Numbered from the stretch's first letter, positions 1 through 8,078 are shown. The stretch is 64,000 nt of DNA from Chryseobacterium sp. GVT01B (GCF_019970045.1 NZ_JAHXYI010000001.1:248001-312000); one strand, 5' to 3'. Translations and numbers: made by a program. Notes: generated by a model not told the origin, from the sequence alone.

Positions 1-1
1 G

Positions 2-1360
2 AAAAAAATAAATGCCAAAATTGTAAAATCTTTTTTTGAAAGCATCAACGAAGCAAAAGAAGTTTTTAATAGTCTGCTGAAAAACGCTGAAACTTTCTTC
101 CCCGCTTTTATCTATAAAAGAATCAACAAATCCCTGACCTTCTTTTTTAACCAGATCAACAAACTGGAGAAATTCATTGCAGATCCGCTCACCGGAATGC
201 AGCATATTGTTTACAGAAACTATCAGATTGCCAATGCTTTTCTTTGTGGAATCTATAACAGTTTGATTGATATTATTGCGGGAATTTTCTCCATCATCGG
301 CTTTATCTTCAAAGCAGTCGCCGCAATGGATAAAGTGAATGACAGAAAAGTAGAATACGGTGAAATGTTTCTGGAATTAATGGAAGACCTGTTTGAAGGT
401 ATTCTTACCTTTGATTATGTAGAGTTCTTTAAGCAATGTATTACCTTCCAGCTCAAAACCATTATCCGTCTGGTAAAGTGGGTGGAAGAAAAGATTCCTC
501 AGATCATGCTGGAAAAAGCAGCTTACTATTATGGCTATATCATTGGGATTATTATTGATATTATTGTGGAAACACTTCTTACAGGTGGAACAGTAGCAGT
601 CGCCAAGCTGGCCAAATCCGTAGAAAGCTTTATCCTAAATCCGCTGGAAAAGATCACCAAGGCGATTACAACAGCTGAGAACGCTCTCAACAGGATTATA
701 GAATTTATTCGAATGATTCTTCGTGAATTTAAAAAAGGATCAAAAGAAATTTTTTCTAAATTAGAAAAGATTTTAAATGAGGTCTTTGGCTTTGGAGAAG
801 AGGTTGCGGATCATGGTTTGTCTCCTAAACAGAAGATGGCGAAGGACAAGCAGAAGAGGATTCAGGAGAAAATAGACAAAAAGAAAAATGTAGAAAAAAA
901 ATCTTTAGATGAAATAGAAGGGGGCGGAATAAGTAAAAAATTATTTTCTATTTGGAAAGTTAATTTGCAGGAAGGAAAATTTAATTGTGCAAACTGTGCT
1001 ATTGCAACAGATGCTATATTAGCAGGAAAGCCAGCATCTGCATTACCCTATACAATTCAGAAACGATTTAGAAATGGGAAATGGGAAAATTATGTTTCTT
1101 TACATGAAGGTACAAAGCCTATAATTTTAGAGAAAGAATTCGGAACTAAGTTTTCAAACTGGACAACTAATTTAAATGACTTAATAAAAGATTTAAAACC
1201 AGGTAGAAGAGGAATTATTTTTGGATATAAAGAAGGAACAAATATGGGACATTACTTTAATGTAATTAATGAAAACGGAGTGATTAAATTTCTTGATGGA
1301 CAAAAAGGGAAAAGAGCAAAATTAATATACGATTATTATCAATTTTTACCAACAAACTAA
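2..1360 (+). CDS. Polymorphic toxin, C-terminal part with papain-fold (Tox-PL-like) tip; 5' end outside window
   Basis: The reading frame is open from the first bases of the window, so this is the last ~453 residues of a longer protein; an internal ATG at 197 is probably not the start. The visible upstream part is long amphipathic and hydrophobic helices, including a Gly/Ile-rich stretch near nt 540-600, as in pre-toxin regions. After a Lys-rich linker (about nt 830-920) comes a compact C-terminal domain with Cys in an NCANCA motif (nt ~980-1000), His in GHYFNV (nt ~1250) and Asp in FLDGQ (nt ~1292). This Cys-His-Asp order, with an ASALP segment between, matches papain-fold toxins of the Tox-PL type, which act as proteases or deamidases. 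Base composition becomes more AT-rich from about nt 890, suggesting an exchanged toxin tip. The delivery route (T6SS or other) cannot be seen here. Confidence 0.8.
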   Translation, partial: KKINAKIVKSFFESINEAKEVFNSLLKNAETFFPAFIYKRINKSLTFFFNQINKLEKFIADPLTGMQHIVYRNYQIANAFLCGIYNSLIDIIAGIFSIIGFIFKAVAAMDKVNDRKVEYGEMFLELMEDLFEGILTFDYVEFFKQCITFQLKTIIRLVKWVEEKIPQIMLEKAAYYYGYIIGIIIDIIVETLLTGGTVAVAKLAKSVESFILNPLEKITKAITTAENALNRIIEFIRMILREFKKGSKEIFSKLEKILNEVFGFGEEVADHGLSPKQKMAKDKQKRIQEKIDKKKNVEKKSLDEIEGGGISKKLFSIWKVNLQEGKFNCANCAIATDAILAGKPASALPYTIQKRFRNGKWENYVSLHEGTKPIILEKEFGTKFSNWTTNLNDLIKDLKPGRRGIIFGYKEGTNMGHYFNVINENGVIKFLDGQKGKRAKLIYDYYQFLPTN

Positions 1361-1368
1361 AATAAATT

Positions 1369-1722
1369 ATGTATACAAAAGAAGAAGCAAAAGCAAAGAT
1401 GCAACGCTTTGTTGATTATCAAAATAAGTTAATAATATGGAATGATATGGGAGAGCCTGATATAATAATCTATGACCAACTTACAGAAGAACATTCTTTT
1501 GGTTGGATATTTTATTGGCAGGTAAAGGATATTAAAGATAATTTCTCTAATGTCTTAGCAGGAAATGGTCCTATTATTATTGAGAAAGATACACTAAATG
1601 TATATAAAATGATGACTGCTATTTCTGTGGAAGAAAATATTATGCTTTATAAAAAGGATAAAAATAAATTATTACAGTTGGAAGAAGATCAGGATGGATT
1701 TTTTGATCCGGTGAATTTGTAA
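1369..1722 (+). CDS. Imm35/YrhB-like immunity protein
   Basis: A 117-residue acidic cytoplasmic protein starting 8 bases after the toxin stop codon. The segment FGWIFYW, followed by LAGNGPIIIEK in the middle of the protein, is the signature of the Imm35/YrhB family, whose members are often encoded directly after papain-fold polymorphic toxins. It presumably binds and blocks the toxin domain encoded just upstream. There is no signal peptide, which fits a toxin acting in the cytoplasm of the target. Composition is as AT-rich as the toxin tip, so toxin and immunity were probably acquired together. Family recognition is from remembered motifs; pairing with the toxin is inferred from adjacency. 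Confidence 0.8.
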   Translation: MYTKEEAKAKMQRFVDYQNKLIIWNDMGEPDIIIYDQLTEEHSFGWIFYWQVKDIKDNFSNVLAGNGPIIIEKDTLNVYKMMTAISVEENIMLYKKDKNKLLQLEEDQDGFFDPVNL

Positions 1723-1789
1723 ACGCTAGAACTGCTACTGAAACAAGTTGTAAATTTTCAGTTTAAACAGGTTCAATTTAAAATAAGTT

Positions 1790-2826
1790 ATGAAGAAAAT
1801 ATTAATACTATTTATTTTACTGTCATTTAAAGGTTATTCAGCAAAAATAGATTTTAATGACCCTAATTTTAAAAGTAAACTTTTACTTGAAAAAGTAGCC
1901 AAGGATATAAATGAAAAATATATCATTATTGATCAGAATAATGATAAAGAAATAGACGAAAATGAAGCCGAAAAAATATTTTATTTAGATATTTCCAATT
2001 CAAAAATTTAATCTATTTGAACTGTTCTAATAATTCTATTTATCGAATTGATGAGTTAAATTATTTGGAAAACCTGACCGATTTAGAAATAGAAAATAAT
2101 TCTATTGAAATGTTTAGTTTAAATAATAAACAGAAACTGAAATCAATAATGGCAGAGAAATCTGGTATTAAAAATGTGAAATTAAAAAATTGTCTGTCGT
2201 TGGAAATAATTTTATTTGCCAATAATCGAATTGAGAATATAGAAATTTCTTTCTCTCCACTTTTAAAAGCAATTTCTGTTGAAAATAATAAAATTAAAAA
2301 GATAGAATTAACTAATTTTCCGGTTGTACAAGATGCTTTTTTACACAACAATGAATTGAGAGAAGTGAATATCTCAAATTGTTATTATCTGCAATCATTA
2401 GATATTGAAAATAACAAGGTAGAAAAGATAATTTTTGAAAATAATTTTAAGCTCAAATCTATACTTGCTGCCAACAATCAATTAAGAGATTTAAATATTA
2501 CAGAATTGTCAGCATTGGAAGACTTAGATTTGGATTCAAATATGATATCTTCACTCGATGCAATAAAAAATACACGATTAAAAAATATTTATTTAGATGA
2601 AAATAAATTAAAATCATTGAAAATCAGCTCGGTAAATATTTATGGGATTAATTTTTATAATAATCCTTTGAAATCTATATGTATTGATCCAAAGATGAAA
2701 AAGAAAATAATTTCCAGTTTAAAAGAAAATGACATAAAAGATTGTGAGATTATTACTACGTGCAATTTTAAAACTGAAGAACCTAATGAATATGAGGTTT
2801 TTAGAACGACTATAAAATCTAAATAA
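1790..2826 (+). pseudogene. Secreted leucine-rich-repeat protein split by a one-base frameshift
   Basis: The first part (1790-2011) has a signal peptide and an EF-hand-like loop (DQNNDKEIDENEA), then runs into a stop at 2009-2011 just after LDISNSK. In another frame the protein continues from about nt 2002 as NLIYLNCSNNSIYRI and then ~260 residues of Asn-rich leucine-rich repeats (xLExLxxxNNxI). The break lies in a run of five A (2002-2006); one extra A would join both parts into a single normal LRR protein of ~345 residues. This may be a sequencing error, a true mutation, or slippage on the A run. The gene is very AT-rich and follows the toxin/immunity pair, consistent with accessory DNA. 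Function unknown; LRR proteins of this group are usually exported or surface proteins. Confidence 0.75.
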
Positions 2827-2864
2827 ACAACATATTTATTTATCTACAACACAAAAATTATAAA

Positions 2865-2895
2865 AACCCCGCACGCCTTTAAAAGGGTCGGGGTT
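2865..2895. terminator. Bidirectional terminator between converging genes
   Basis: Hairpin with outer arms AACCCC (2865-2870) and GGGGTT (2890-2895) and further pairing of CCTTT with AAAGG inside. It is flanked by A-rich and T-rich sequence and sits between the LRR gene and the convergent serine protease gene. Confidence 0.75.
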
Positions 2896-2915
2896 ATTTA
2901 AACTAAAAAAATAAA

Positions 2916-3926
2916 TTAAGGATGTTCATTTCTAGCTCTGATGACCAGATTGACTAAATCTGAGCCGCCACTTGCAAAATTATCGCTTGGATTATGCGCG
3001 CTTTGAGTAGCTACAGCATACGGAGAGCCGTCCCAATATCCCCAAAAAGGACCTCCGCTTTGTCCAGGCCAGATATCTGCTTTATGGCTCATGCTTTCGT
3101 TGTCATCAGCACTCCAGAAATCTCCATCCAGTGCGATACCTGTTTGGTACGTTGGTCTTTGTGTTCCTGTAAGGTCTCCCGGGTATCCTGCGTGAGTCCA
3201 GTAAGCTCCTCCATCCCATGAATCAGAATATGATTTTGATCCTAACCAGCCTGTGCTGTTTCCGATAGGTCTGTCTAATACAATCACTACATAATCGTAT
3301 TGTATCTCTGTTGAATCAATAGATGGGCCTGCCACTTTATATTTGTAATAAGTCAATGTTCCCCAGGCCGTTCCGTAAGGAGCACTGCCGTTATAATACA
3401 TTGGAGTGAATTTCAGCCATCCTGTAGTATTATTAGGTTGCCAGTCAACAATATGAGAACAGGTAAGAAGGTGTCTTGGTCCGATCATTACACCGCTTCC
3501 TGAGCCTAAAGAACTTTCCACTCTGCCAACACATCTCCATGGATAGGCGGTAGAATTATATACTTTTCTCTGATCTGCTCCAAAAATAGTTCTTGCATTT
3601 TCCGGAGTCAGGAAAGAATCTCTGTCAATGAATTTTGGTTTACGGTCTCTTTTCGGTTCAAGTTTTGGATTGTATTCAAAATCAGCATGGGTAGGATAGA
3701 AATGATCAGTTTCCAGAGCTCGGATTTCCGCTGTTTTTTCATCCATAGGCATTCCTATTGTTTTCATCCCTTTAGGAAAAGTTCTTCCGTTGATGGTTTC
3801 CATAGCGGGAGCCTGCTTAAATAATTTTTCAACTGCTTCTGGTTTTTCAGTTGATTTTGCTTTAACAGTTCTAAGTCTTAAAACTTCTTCTGCTGTCATT
3901 GGGTTGTTGTTTTCGATTTTTGACAT
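2916..3926 (-). CDS. V8/trypsin-like serine protease with long N-terminal pro-like region
   Basis: A 336-residue S1-fold protease. The triad is visible: His158 in LTCSHIV, Asp211 in QYDYVVIVLD and Ser290 in GQSGGPFWG. The segment from about residue 115 (GADQRKVYNSTAYPWRCVG) resembles the mature start of glutamyl endopeptidases. Before it lie ~113 residues without a signal peptide, rich in Lys and Arg, including PKRDRKPK at 91-98; this looks like a pro-region. Lack of an export signal is unusual for this family, which is normally secreted as a zymogen. It follows the metacaspase gene in the same orientation with a 74-base gap, so the two are probably co-expressed. Inference: the metacaspase, which should cut after Lys/Arg, could activate this protease. 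No effector-associated domain is recognisable in the N-terminus. Confidence 0.85.
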   Translation of the reverse strand: MSKIENNNPMTAEEVLRLRTVKAKSTEKPEAVEKLFKQAPAMETINGRTFPKGMKTIGMPMDEKTAEIRALETDHFYPTHADFEYNPKLEPKRDRKPKFIDRDSFLTPENARTIFGADQRKVYNSTAYPWRCVGRVESSLGSGSGVMIGPRHLLTCSHIVDWQPNNTTGWLKFTPMYYNGSAPYGTAWGTLTYYKYKVAGPSIDSTEIQYDYVVIVLDRPIGNSTGWLGSKSYSDSWDGGAYWTHAGYPGDLTGTQRPTYQTGIALDGDFWSADDNESMSHKADIWPGQSGGPFWGYWDGSPYAVATQSAHNPSDNFASGGSDLVNLVIRARNEHP

Positions 3927-3949
3927 GATTATTATTTTTAATCTAGTGT

Positions 3950-3985
3950 TTTCCTACTCTTTTAATGGCTTTTCGGATTCCGCCT
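3950..3985 (-). promoter_or_regulatory. Leader motif, copy 1, upstream of the serine protease
   Basis: On the minus strand the 5' leader of the protease gene contains GGCGGAATCCGAAAAGCC followed by AAAAGAGTAGGAAAA. The same arrangement (GGCAGAACCCGAAAAGCC, then ACAGAGTAGGGAA) occurs in the leader of the metacaspase gene at 4866-4901. The distance to the start codon is alike in both (about 20-25 bases). It may be an RNA element, an operator or an mRNA processing site; I do not recognise it. Confidence 0.5.
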
Positions 3986-4000
3986 CTAATAATGATATGA

Positions 4001-4846
4001 TTAAGTGAATATTTTTTGTGAAAATTCTGTAGTGATGCTTTCTGTCTGATTGATTTGCGCTGCTCCCATAGCTGCCAATGCAATAGCAACCTGTTTATCA
4101 AGCGTTTTTCTAACAATATTCCCATTGGTAGCACGTAATATTTTGCAGAAATGGTAGGTGAAATACCCACGTATCTGTCCGCTGATATTCCCTTCCATAG
4201 AAACCTGATTGTCTTTAGCTGCAGCCCATAAAGTATGATTCATTCCGGCCACAGGAACAAGAGCTTTAGTAAGAACAGTTGATTTTTTTGAACTTTTAGA
4301 AGTTTCCATTTCACTGGCATACGTCAGGTAAAATTCATCTTCCAGCATTGGTGGAATATAACGGGCGGTTTCGTTGAGAAGATCCGCTTCCAGTCCCAGA
4401 TCCATTTTTCGGGTTCCTGTTCCGGAATAACAGCAGTCGAAGATCACTTCCATATTGACTCCCGCTTTCAGTTTGCTGAGAACTGTTTTAAAATCATCAT
4501 CGCGAATAACACCGTTATTGGCATAATCATGTGGACAAATAGCTTCGTCCAGACCATCCAGTTCCAGATCCGATCCGATATTAGCCACTCTGGTTCCGTG
4601 TCCCGAATAATAAAAAACAAGAGAATCACCTTTTACACTGGTGCTGATCATGGATTTCAGATAGTTTAATATATTCGCTCTTGTGGCATTCTGATTGGTC
4701 AGGATTTTAATCTTTGCCGGGCTAAAACCACAGATTACCAATGTATTTGCCATATCTCTTGCATCATTTACACAGCCATTAAGATCCGGACCTCCGTATC
4801 CGATGGGTGCATAATCATTAATACCTACGATAAGTGCTTTTTTCAT
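4001..4846 (-). CDS. Metacaspase (caspase-family C14 peptidase)
   Basis: A 281-residue protein starting directly with the caspase fold (KKALIVGINDY). The catalytic dyad is His83 in YYSGHGT and Cys139 in IFDCCYSGT, the bacterial counterpart of the DSCHSG motif. The acidic segment DLELDGLDEAICPHD (93-107) is the type that shapes the basic P1 pocket of metacaspases, predicting cleavage after Arg or Lys. After the p20-like part the C-terminal ~130 residues give a p10-like region with no further domain that I recognise. There is no signal peptide or membrane segment, so it should act in the cytoplasm. It is the first gene of a two-gene unit with the serine protease. Roles suggested for prokaryotic caspase homologues include programmed death and phage defence; here this is inference. 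Confidence 0.88.
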   Translation of the reverse strand: MKKALIVGINDYAPIGYGGPDLNGCVNDARDMANTLVICGFSPAKIKILTNQNATRANILNYLKSMISTSVKGDSLVFYYSGHGTRVANIGSDLELDGLDEAICPHDYANNGVIRDDDFKTVLSKLKAGVNMEVIFDCCYSGTGTRKMDLGLEADLLNETARYIPPMLEDEFYLTYASEMETSKSSKKSTVLTKALVPVAGMNHTLWAAAKDNQVSMEGNISGQIRGYFTYHFCKILRATNGNIVRKTLDKQVAIALAAMGAAQINQTESITTEFSQKIFT

Positions 4847-4865
4847 TGTATTAGTTTTAAAAATA

Positions 4866-4901
4866 TTCCCTACTCTGTTTCGGCTTTTCGGGTTCTGCCT
4901 T
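4866..4901 (-). promoter_or_regulatory. Leader motif, copy 2, upstream of the metacaspase
   Basis: Second copy of the leader element described at 3950-3985, here 20 bases before the metacaspase start codon. About 28 of 36 aligned positions are shared, with an identical core CCGAAAAGCC. Confidence 0.5.
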
Positions 4902-4969
4902 TCTGTTTTTTTCTATGACAAAATTCCTTTATTCTGCAGGACGAAAACAGAGGAGAAAACCGTATTTTG

Positions 4970-4993
4970 AAAAAGGTAAAACACCTTTTTATC
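4970..4993 (-). promoter_or_regulatory. Operator-like block shared with the two-component operon promoter
   Basis: On the plus strand this reads AAAAAGGT then AAAACACC then TTTTTATC. A near copy (AAAAAGGGTG, AAAACACTG, TTTTTATC) lies at 7804-7829 in the promoter of the kinase/regulator operon. It lies 124-147 bases upstream of the metacaspase start. A weak -7 candidate (GAATTTTG on the minus strand, 4919-4926) lies between. A NarL-type regulator encoded next door is the obvious candidate to bind; this is inference. Confidence 0.45.
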
Positions 4994-5020
4994 TGTTTGT
5001 GAGGTTGTTATGAATTAAAA

Positions 5021-5047
5021 ATCCGGCAGCTTGAAAAGCTGCCGGAT
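5021..5047 (-). terminator. Strong terminator of the two-component operon
   Basis: Perfect 12-bp stem ATCCGGCAGCTT/AAGCTGCCGGAT with a 3-base loop, followed on the minus strand by TTTTAATT. It lies 69 bases after the response-regulator stop codon. Confidence 0.85.
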
Positions 5048-5115
5048 ACGTAAATAGAATGTAAAGATGTTTATTTTATAGTATAAGAAATAAGATTAAA
5101 AATGAGAATATTCAA

Positions 5116-5760
5116 TCAACAAAGATCATGTTTCAAGGCAAAAAGTACCAGACCTGCTCTGTTTTTTATATCCAGTTTTACAAAAACCGAATCTCGGTAG
5201 CCATCTATAGTTTTCGGACTCAGGCACATTTTGTCGGCAATCTCTTTATAGGTAAGTTCACTGCAAGCCCACTTTATAAACTCTTTCTCTCTGTCTTTCA
5301 GTTCAGAAAGAAGAGAAGCATTTTTCATTTCTTCTGTTTTTACTTTCAATAATTTCTGGGCAACAAAATCAGTATAGAAACTCCCTTTTTCAAATACAGT
5401 TTCTATGGCCTGGAAAAGGATAGAAGGCTGCATATCTTTCAGTAAATACCCTTTAGCACCTGCCTTAAGCATTCTGATAAGAACTTTTTCATCATCATCC
5501 ATGGTAAGGGCAATGACTTTGATATCGGGGTAATGTTCGGTAAGCCATTCTGTAGTTTCTATACCATTTTTATAAGGCATATTAACATCCATCAGGACTA
5601 CGGCGGGTAATTCAGAAGCTTTTTCCACACCTGCAATAAATTCTTCTCCGTTGGGATGATTCATAATGACCCGATATTGAGTGTTTTCTGTGATCATATT
5701 TTCCAAGGCTTTGGAAATTAAAGTATGATCATCAACGATCGCTATGGGAATAGTTTTCAT
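5116..5760 (-). CDS. NarL/LuxR-type response regulator
   Basis: A 214-residue two-domain regulator. The receiver domain (residues ~5-125) has the acidic pair Asp10/Asp11, phospho-acceptor Asp58 in VVLMDVNMP and Lys108-region KGYLLKD. The C-terminal helix-turn-helix (about 150-210) has the LuxR-type signature LTYKEIADKMCLSPKTIDGYRDSV. Its start overlaps the kinase stop by four bases, so the two are translationally coupled and almost certainly cognate. It is the last gene of a four-gene operon. A target could be the operator-like block present both in its own operon promoter and upstream of the metacaspase. Confidence 0.92.
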   Translation of the reverse strand: MKTIPIAIVDDHTLISKALENMITENTQYRVIMNHPNGEEFIAGVEKASELPAVVLMDVNMPYKNGIETTEWLTEHYPDIKVIALTMDDDEKVLIRMLKAGAKGYLLKDMQPSILFQAIETVFEKGSFYTDFVAQKLLKVKTEEMKNASLLSELKDREKEFIKWACSELTYKEIADKMCLSPKTIDGYRDSVFVKLDIKNRAGLVLFALKHDLC

Positions 5761-6527
5761 AATAAATTTTTATGATAGGTTATCAGAGTTTGTGTTCCTT
5801 TATTTAATTCTGAGTGTATAGAAAGTTCGGCATGAATCAGTTTTGCTCTCAGTTCCATGTTTTTTAATCCTGAGCCATCCTGAATAATGCTTGTATCAAA
5901 GCCTTTTCCGTTATCGGAAATGCTGATGTGTAATTTTTCACAGTCATCTTCCATTTGTATGGAAACATTTTTGGCTTTGGAGTGTTTTAGAATATTGTTG
6001 ATGCTTTCCTGGATAATTCTGAAGAGAATCAACCCATGTTTTGGGGAAATATCAATATCCTGTTTCTGAGTAATGAATTCTATTTTTAATAATTTCAGTT
6101 TTTTGATCCTATGAACTTCTCTTTCAACAGATTCTGCCAGTCCGAAATGAATGATCTGTTCAGTAATTAATGTTTTAGACAGGTTTCTTATATCCTGTAT
6201 ACATTCTCCCAACAGTTCATTGAGCTCAATCAGGTCCTCTTTTTCGTTGTTTTTTAATTTGGTAATCAGCTGATTTTGACGAAGACGTACAACAGAAAGT
6301 TTTTGTCCCAGATCATCATGTAATTCCTGTCCTATATAATTCAGGGTCTGCTCCTTCATTTCTACCTGAGAAGTGGCAAGTTCCTTTTCAAAACGCAGAT
6401 CTTTTTCCTTTTGTTCTATCAGCAATGTTGTTTTTTTCTTGATGAAAACAGCATAGATGAAGATCATTGTCAAAACAACGATAAATAAGGTAATTGTAAA
6501 GATGATGACCAAATTATTCTCTTCCAT
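5757..6527 (-). CDS. Sensor histidine kinase, HisKA_3 type
   Basis: A 256-residue membrane-bound kinase. One N-terminal transmembrane helix (residues ~7-28) is followed by a coiled stretch, the HisKA_3 dimerisation domain with His70 in GQELHDDLGQKL, and an HATPase_c domain with N-box NNILKHSKA, and G-box motifs DNGKGFD and GSGLKNM. It has almost no extracytoplasmic part, so sensing must come from the membrane, from the cytoplasmic coil, or from the 7-TM protein encoded 12 bases upstream. It phosphorylates the overlapping downstream response regulator. Confidence 0.92.
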   Translation of the reverse strand: MEENNLVIIFTITLFIVVLTMIFIYAVFIKKKTTLLIEQKEKDLRFEKELATSQVEMKEQTLNYIGQELHDDLGQKLSVVRLRQNQLITKLKNNEKEDLIELNELLGECIQDIRNLSKTLITEQIIHFGLAESVEREVHRIKKLKLLKIEFITQKQDIDISPKHGLILFRIIQESINNILKHSKAKNVSIQMEDDCEKLHISISDNGKGFDTSIIQDGSGLKNMELRAKLIHAELSIHSELNKGTQTLITYHKNLL

Positions 6528-6539
6528 ATCTAAGAAGTT

Positions 6540-7184
6540 TTATCTGATTTTCTCCTGTTTGTTCCAAATTAAACCTAAGATGAGTATACCGTTACTGATC
6601 AGATTCAGCATAAATAAAATGAAGAAATATATAGTCTCCGAAACAGTAGTTCTGAAAAAGAGTATTGGAATACTTCCAATAAAAAAGATCAGTAAAGCCA
6701 CTGATATCCAGAATGGTAAATAGTTTTTGATTTCCAGTATTTTATCAGAGTTAAAGGTTTGGTACAGGAACAAAATAATTGAAAATAACAACAAAAGAAT
6801 ATCTACATACAGCATATTAAAAGAAAAATGATGGAGCAGATCATCTTCTGTGTAAAACATTACAGCAATATTAAGGACAAAAAGAGCCAGAATGACGGTC
6901 TGTATCTTTTTGAGCAACGGAACATACAATAATTGGTAATAATAAAATAAGTACAAAAAGAATACAATCATCAAAAAACCAATTACATAAAATATGTCCG
7001 TAGGCAGCCTGGTCAGGTCGAAGTAGAAATAACAAAAAATATCAATCAGGGAAAACAACAGATATCCAATAATAAAAAATAAATTTTCCTTTCCGGTTTT
7101 TCTATATTTTATGACCATTAAAAGCATCACTATGATGGATAGGATCATCGATATCTGTTTCCCTGTTTCAATATTCCAGTTCAT
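6540..7184 (-). CDS. Seven-helix membrane protein of unknown function, likely sensor partner
   Basis: A 214-residue protein made almost only of hydrophobic segments, about seven, joined by short charged loops (for example KYRKTGKEN and TFNSDKILEIKN). No enzymatic motif is visible. It lies between a lipoprotein gene and the histidine kinase gene with 12-base gaps on both sides. Because the kinase has only one membrane helix, this protein is a plausible separate sensory module, comparable to 7TM sensor regions fused to kinases in other bacteria. That role is inferred from order and topology only. Confidence 0.7.
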   Translation of the reverse strand: MNWNIETGKQISMILSIIVMLLMVIKYRKTGKENLFFIIGYLLFSLIDIFCYFYFDLTRLPTDIFYVIGFLMIVFFLYLFYYYQLLYVPLLKKIQTVILALFVLNIAVMFYTEDDLLHHFSFNMLYVDILLLLFSIILFLYQTFNSDKILEIKNYLPFWISVALLIFFIGSIPILFFRTTVSETIYFFILFMLNLISNGILILGLIWNKQEKIR

Positions 7185-7196
7185 AATTTTGTGTTT

Positions 7197-7751
7197 TTAA
7201 GGCATTGTTCCTGACAAGGTTTTTGGAGGAGGCGCCAGATTGGTCATGTTCATAGATTCTATGGATGGTACATCTGTATTTTCCTCAGTGGCGGCTGATC
7301 TGGACATTGCATTGGTTCTTTCTCTTTTTTGGGCAGTAGGAACTAAAAATATAGTCTGATAACCTGCATATTCCGGTTTTGCCATTCTGTTTTTAGGATG
7401 ATTCATAGGATATTTTCCCATATAGATCCTGATTCCCGGATTTTTTAATTTCTGTTTTTTTGCATTTTCTTTTACATACTTAATATATCCTTCCATGTCT
7501 TCCAGTGAAAACCAGTACCACCGGGAGTCTGGTTCTCCGTTTCTGTACTTCATGAGAATTTCATGATTGGTTCTGGTGTATTCATCAAAAAGGACCCGGC
7601 CTTCACGATAGCTGATCAGTTTCTTTTTATAACTGTTACTAACGGGTTCTTGAGGAGATTCAGAGCAGCGGGTGCAGCTTAATAAACAGAGTGTTAGAAT
7701 AAATGCTGCACAGAGCAAACTTAAAGTCTTAGTAAAAAAGGAAGTTTTCAT
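7197..7751 (-). CDS. Lipoprotein, first gene of the two-component operon
   Basis: A 184-residue protein with a lipoprotein signal (hydrophobic stretch 10-24, lipobox LLSC). The mature part contains YxxGRVLFDEYTRTNHEILMKY and a segment RIYMGKYPMNHPKNRMAKPEYAGYQTIFLVPT, then a Ser/Met/Pro-rich low-complexity tail. I do not recognise a named domain. As the promoter-proximal gene of an operon with a 7-TM protein, kinase and regulator, it may be an accessory or ligand-binding protein anchored in the envelope. Confidence 0.7.
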   Translation of the reverse strand: MKTSFFTKTLSLLCAAFILTLCLLSCTRCSESPQEPVSNSYKKKLISYREGRVLFDEYTRTNHEILMKYRNGEPDSRWYWFSLEDMEGYIKYVKENAKKQKLKNPGIRIYMGKYPMNHPKNRMAKPEYAGYQTIFLVPTAQKRERTNAMSRSAATEENTDVPSIESMNMTNLAPPPKTLSGTMP

Positions 7752-7776
7752 TTTTATGGTTTTTAATTTTATGGAA

Positions 7777-7829
7777 CAAAATTAGCTAACGGCACAACTA
7801 TAAAAAAGGGTGAAAACACTGTTTTTATC
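7777..7829 (-). promoter_or_regulatory. Promoter of the two-component operon with operator-like block
   Basis: The minus strand has TAATTTTG (plus 7777-7784), matching the Bacteroidota -7 box TAnnTTTG, 26 bases before the lipoprotein start codon. No good -33 TTG is seen at the usual spacing. Instead the block at 7804-7829, shared with the metacaspase promoter, lies about 20-45 bases upstream, the usual place for an activator site. Confidence 0.55.
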
Positions 7830-7830
7830 C

Positions 7831-8078
7831 TTTACTAAATTTACGACTTTTTGATATTCAGATGAATATGAATTGCTGGTTTGTTTTTTTTTAATTAAAA
7901 ATATCCAGTGGTGCCTCTTTATACATAAAATTAAAACCATGATGATCATTCATGGTTTATATGGAAATTAAAATATTAATCATTGAAAATATGAGGACAA
8001 AGACAATATCATGCTGCAGCAAAACGAACAATACATAAAATCACAGTAACCGTTCTCTGACTGAAACGGGTCTCTGTT
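7831..8078. other. Gene-free AT-rich interval between operons
   Basis: No coding signal was found between the two-component operon promoter and the hxlR-type gene stop. The only structure is an imperfect palindrome around 7936-7960 (AAACCATGA, 7-base loop, TCATGGTTT), not followed by a T run. Confidence 0.5.

Noticed and set aside
2916..4846. Gasdermin operon (protease with pore-forming partner)
   Set aside because: No gasdermin-sized gene lies next to the proteases; the flanking spaces are too short.
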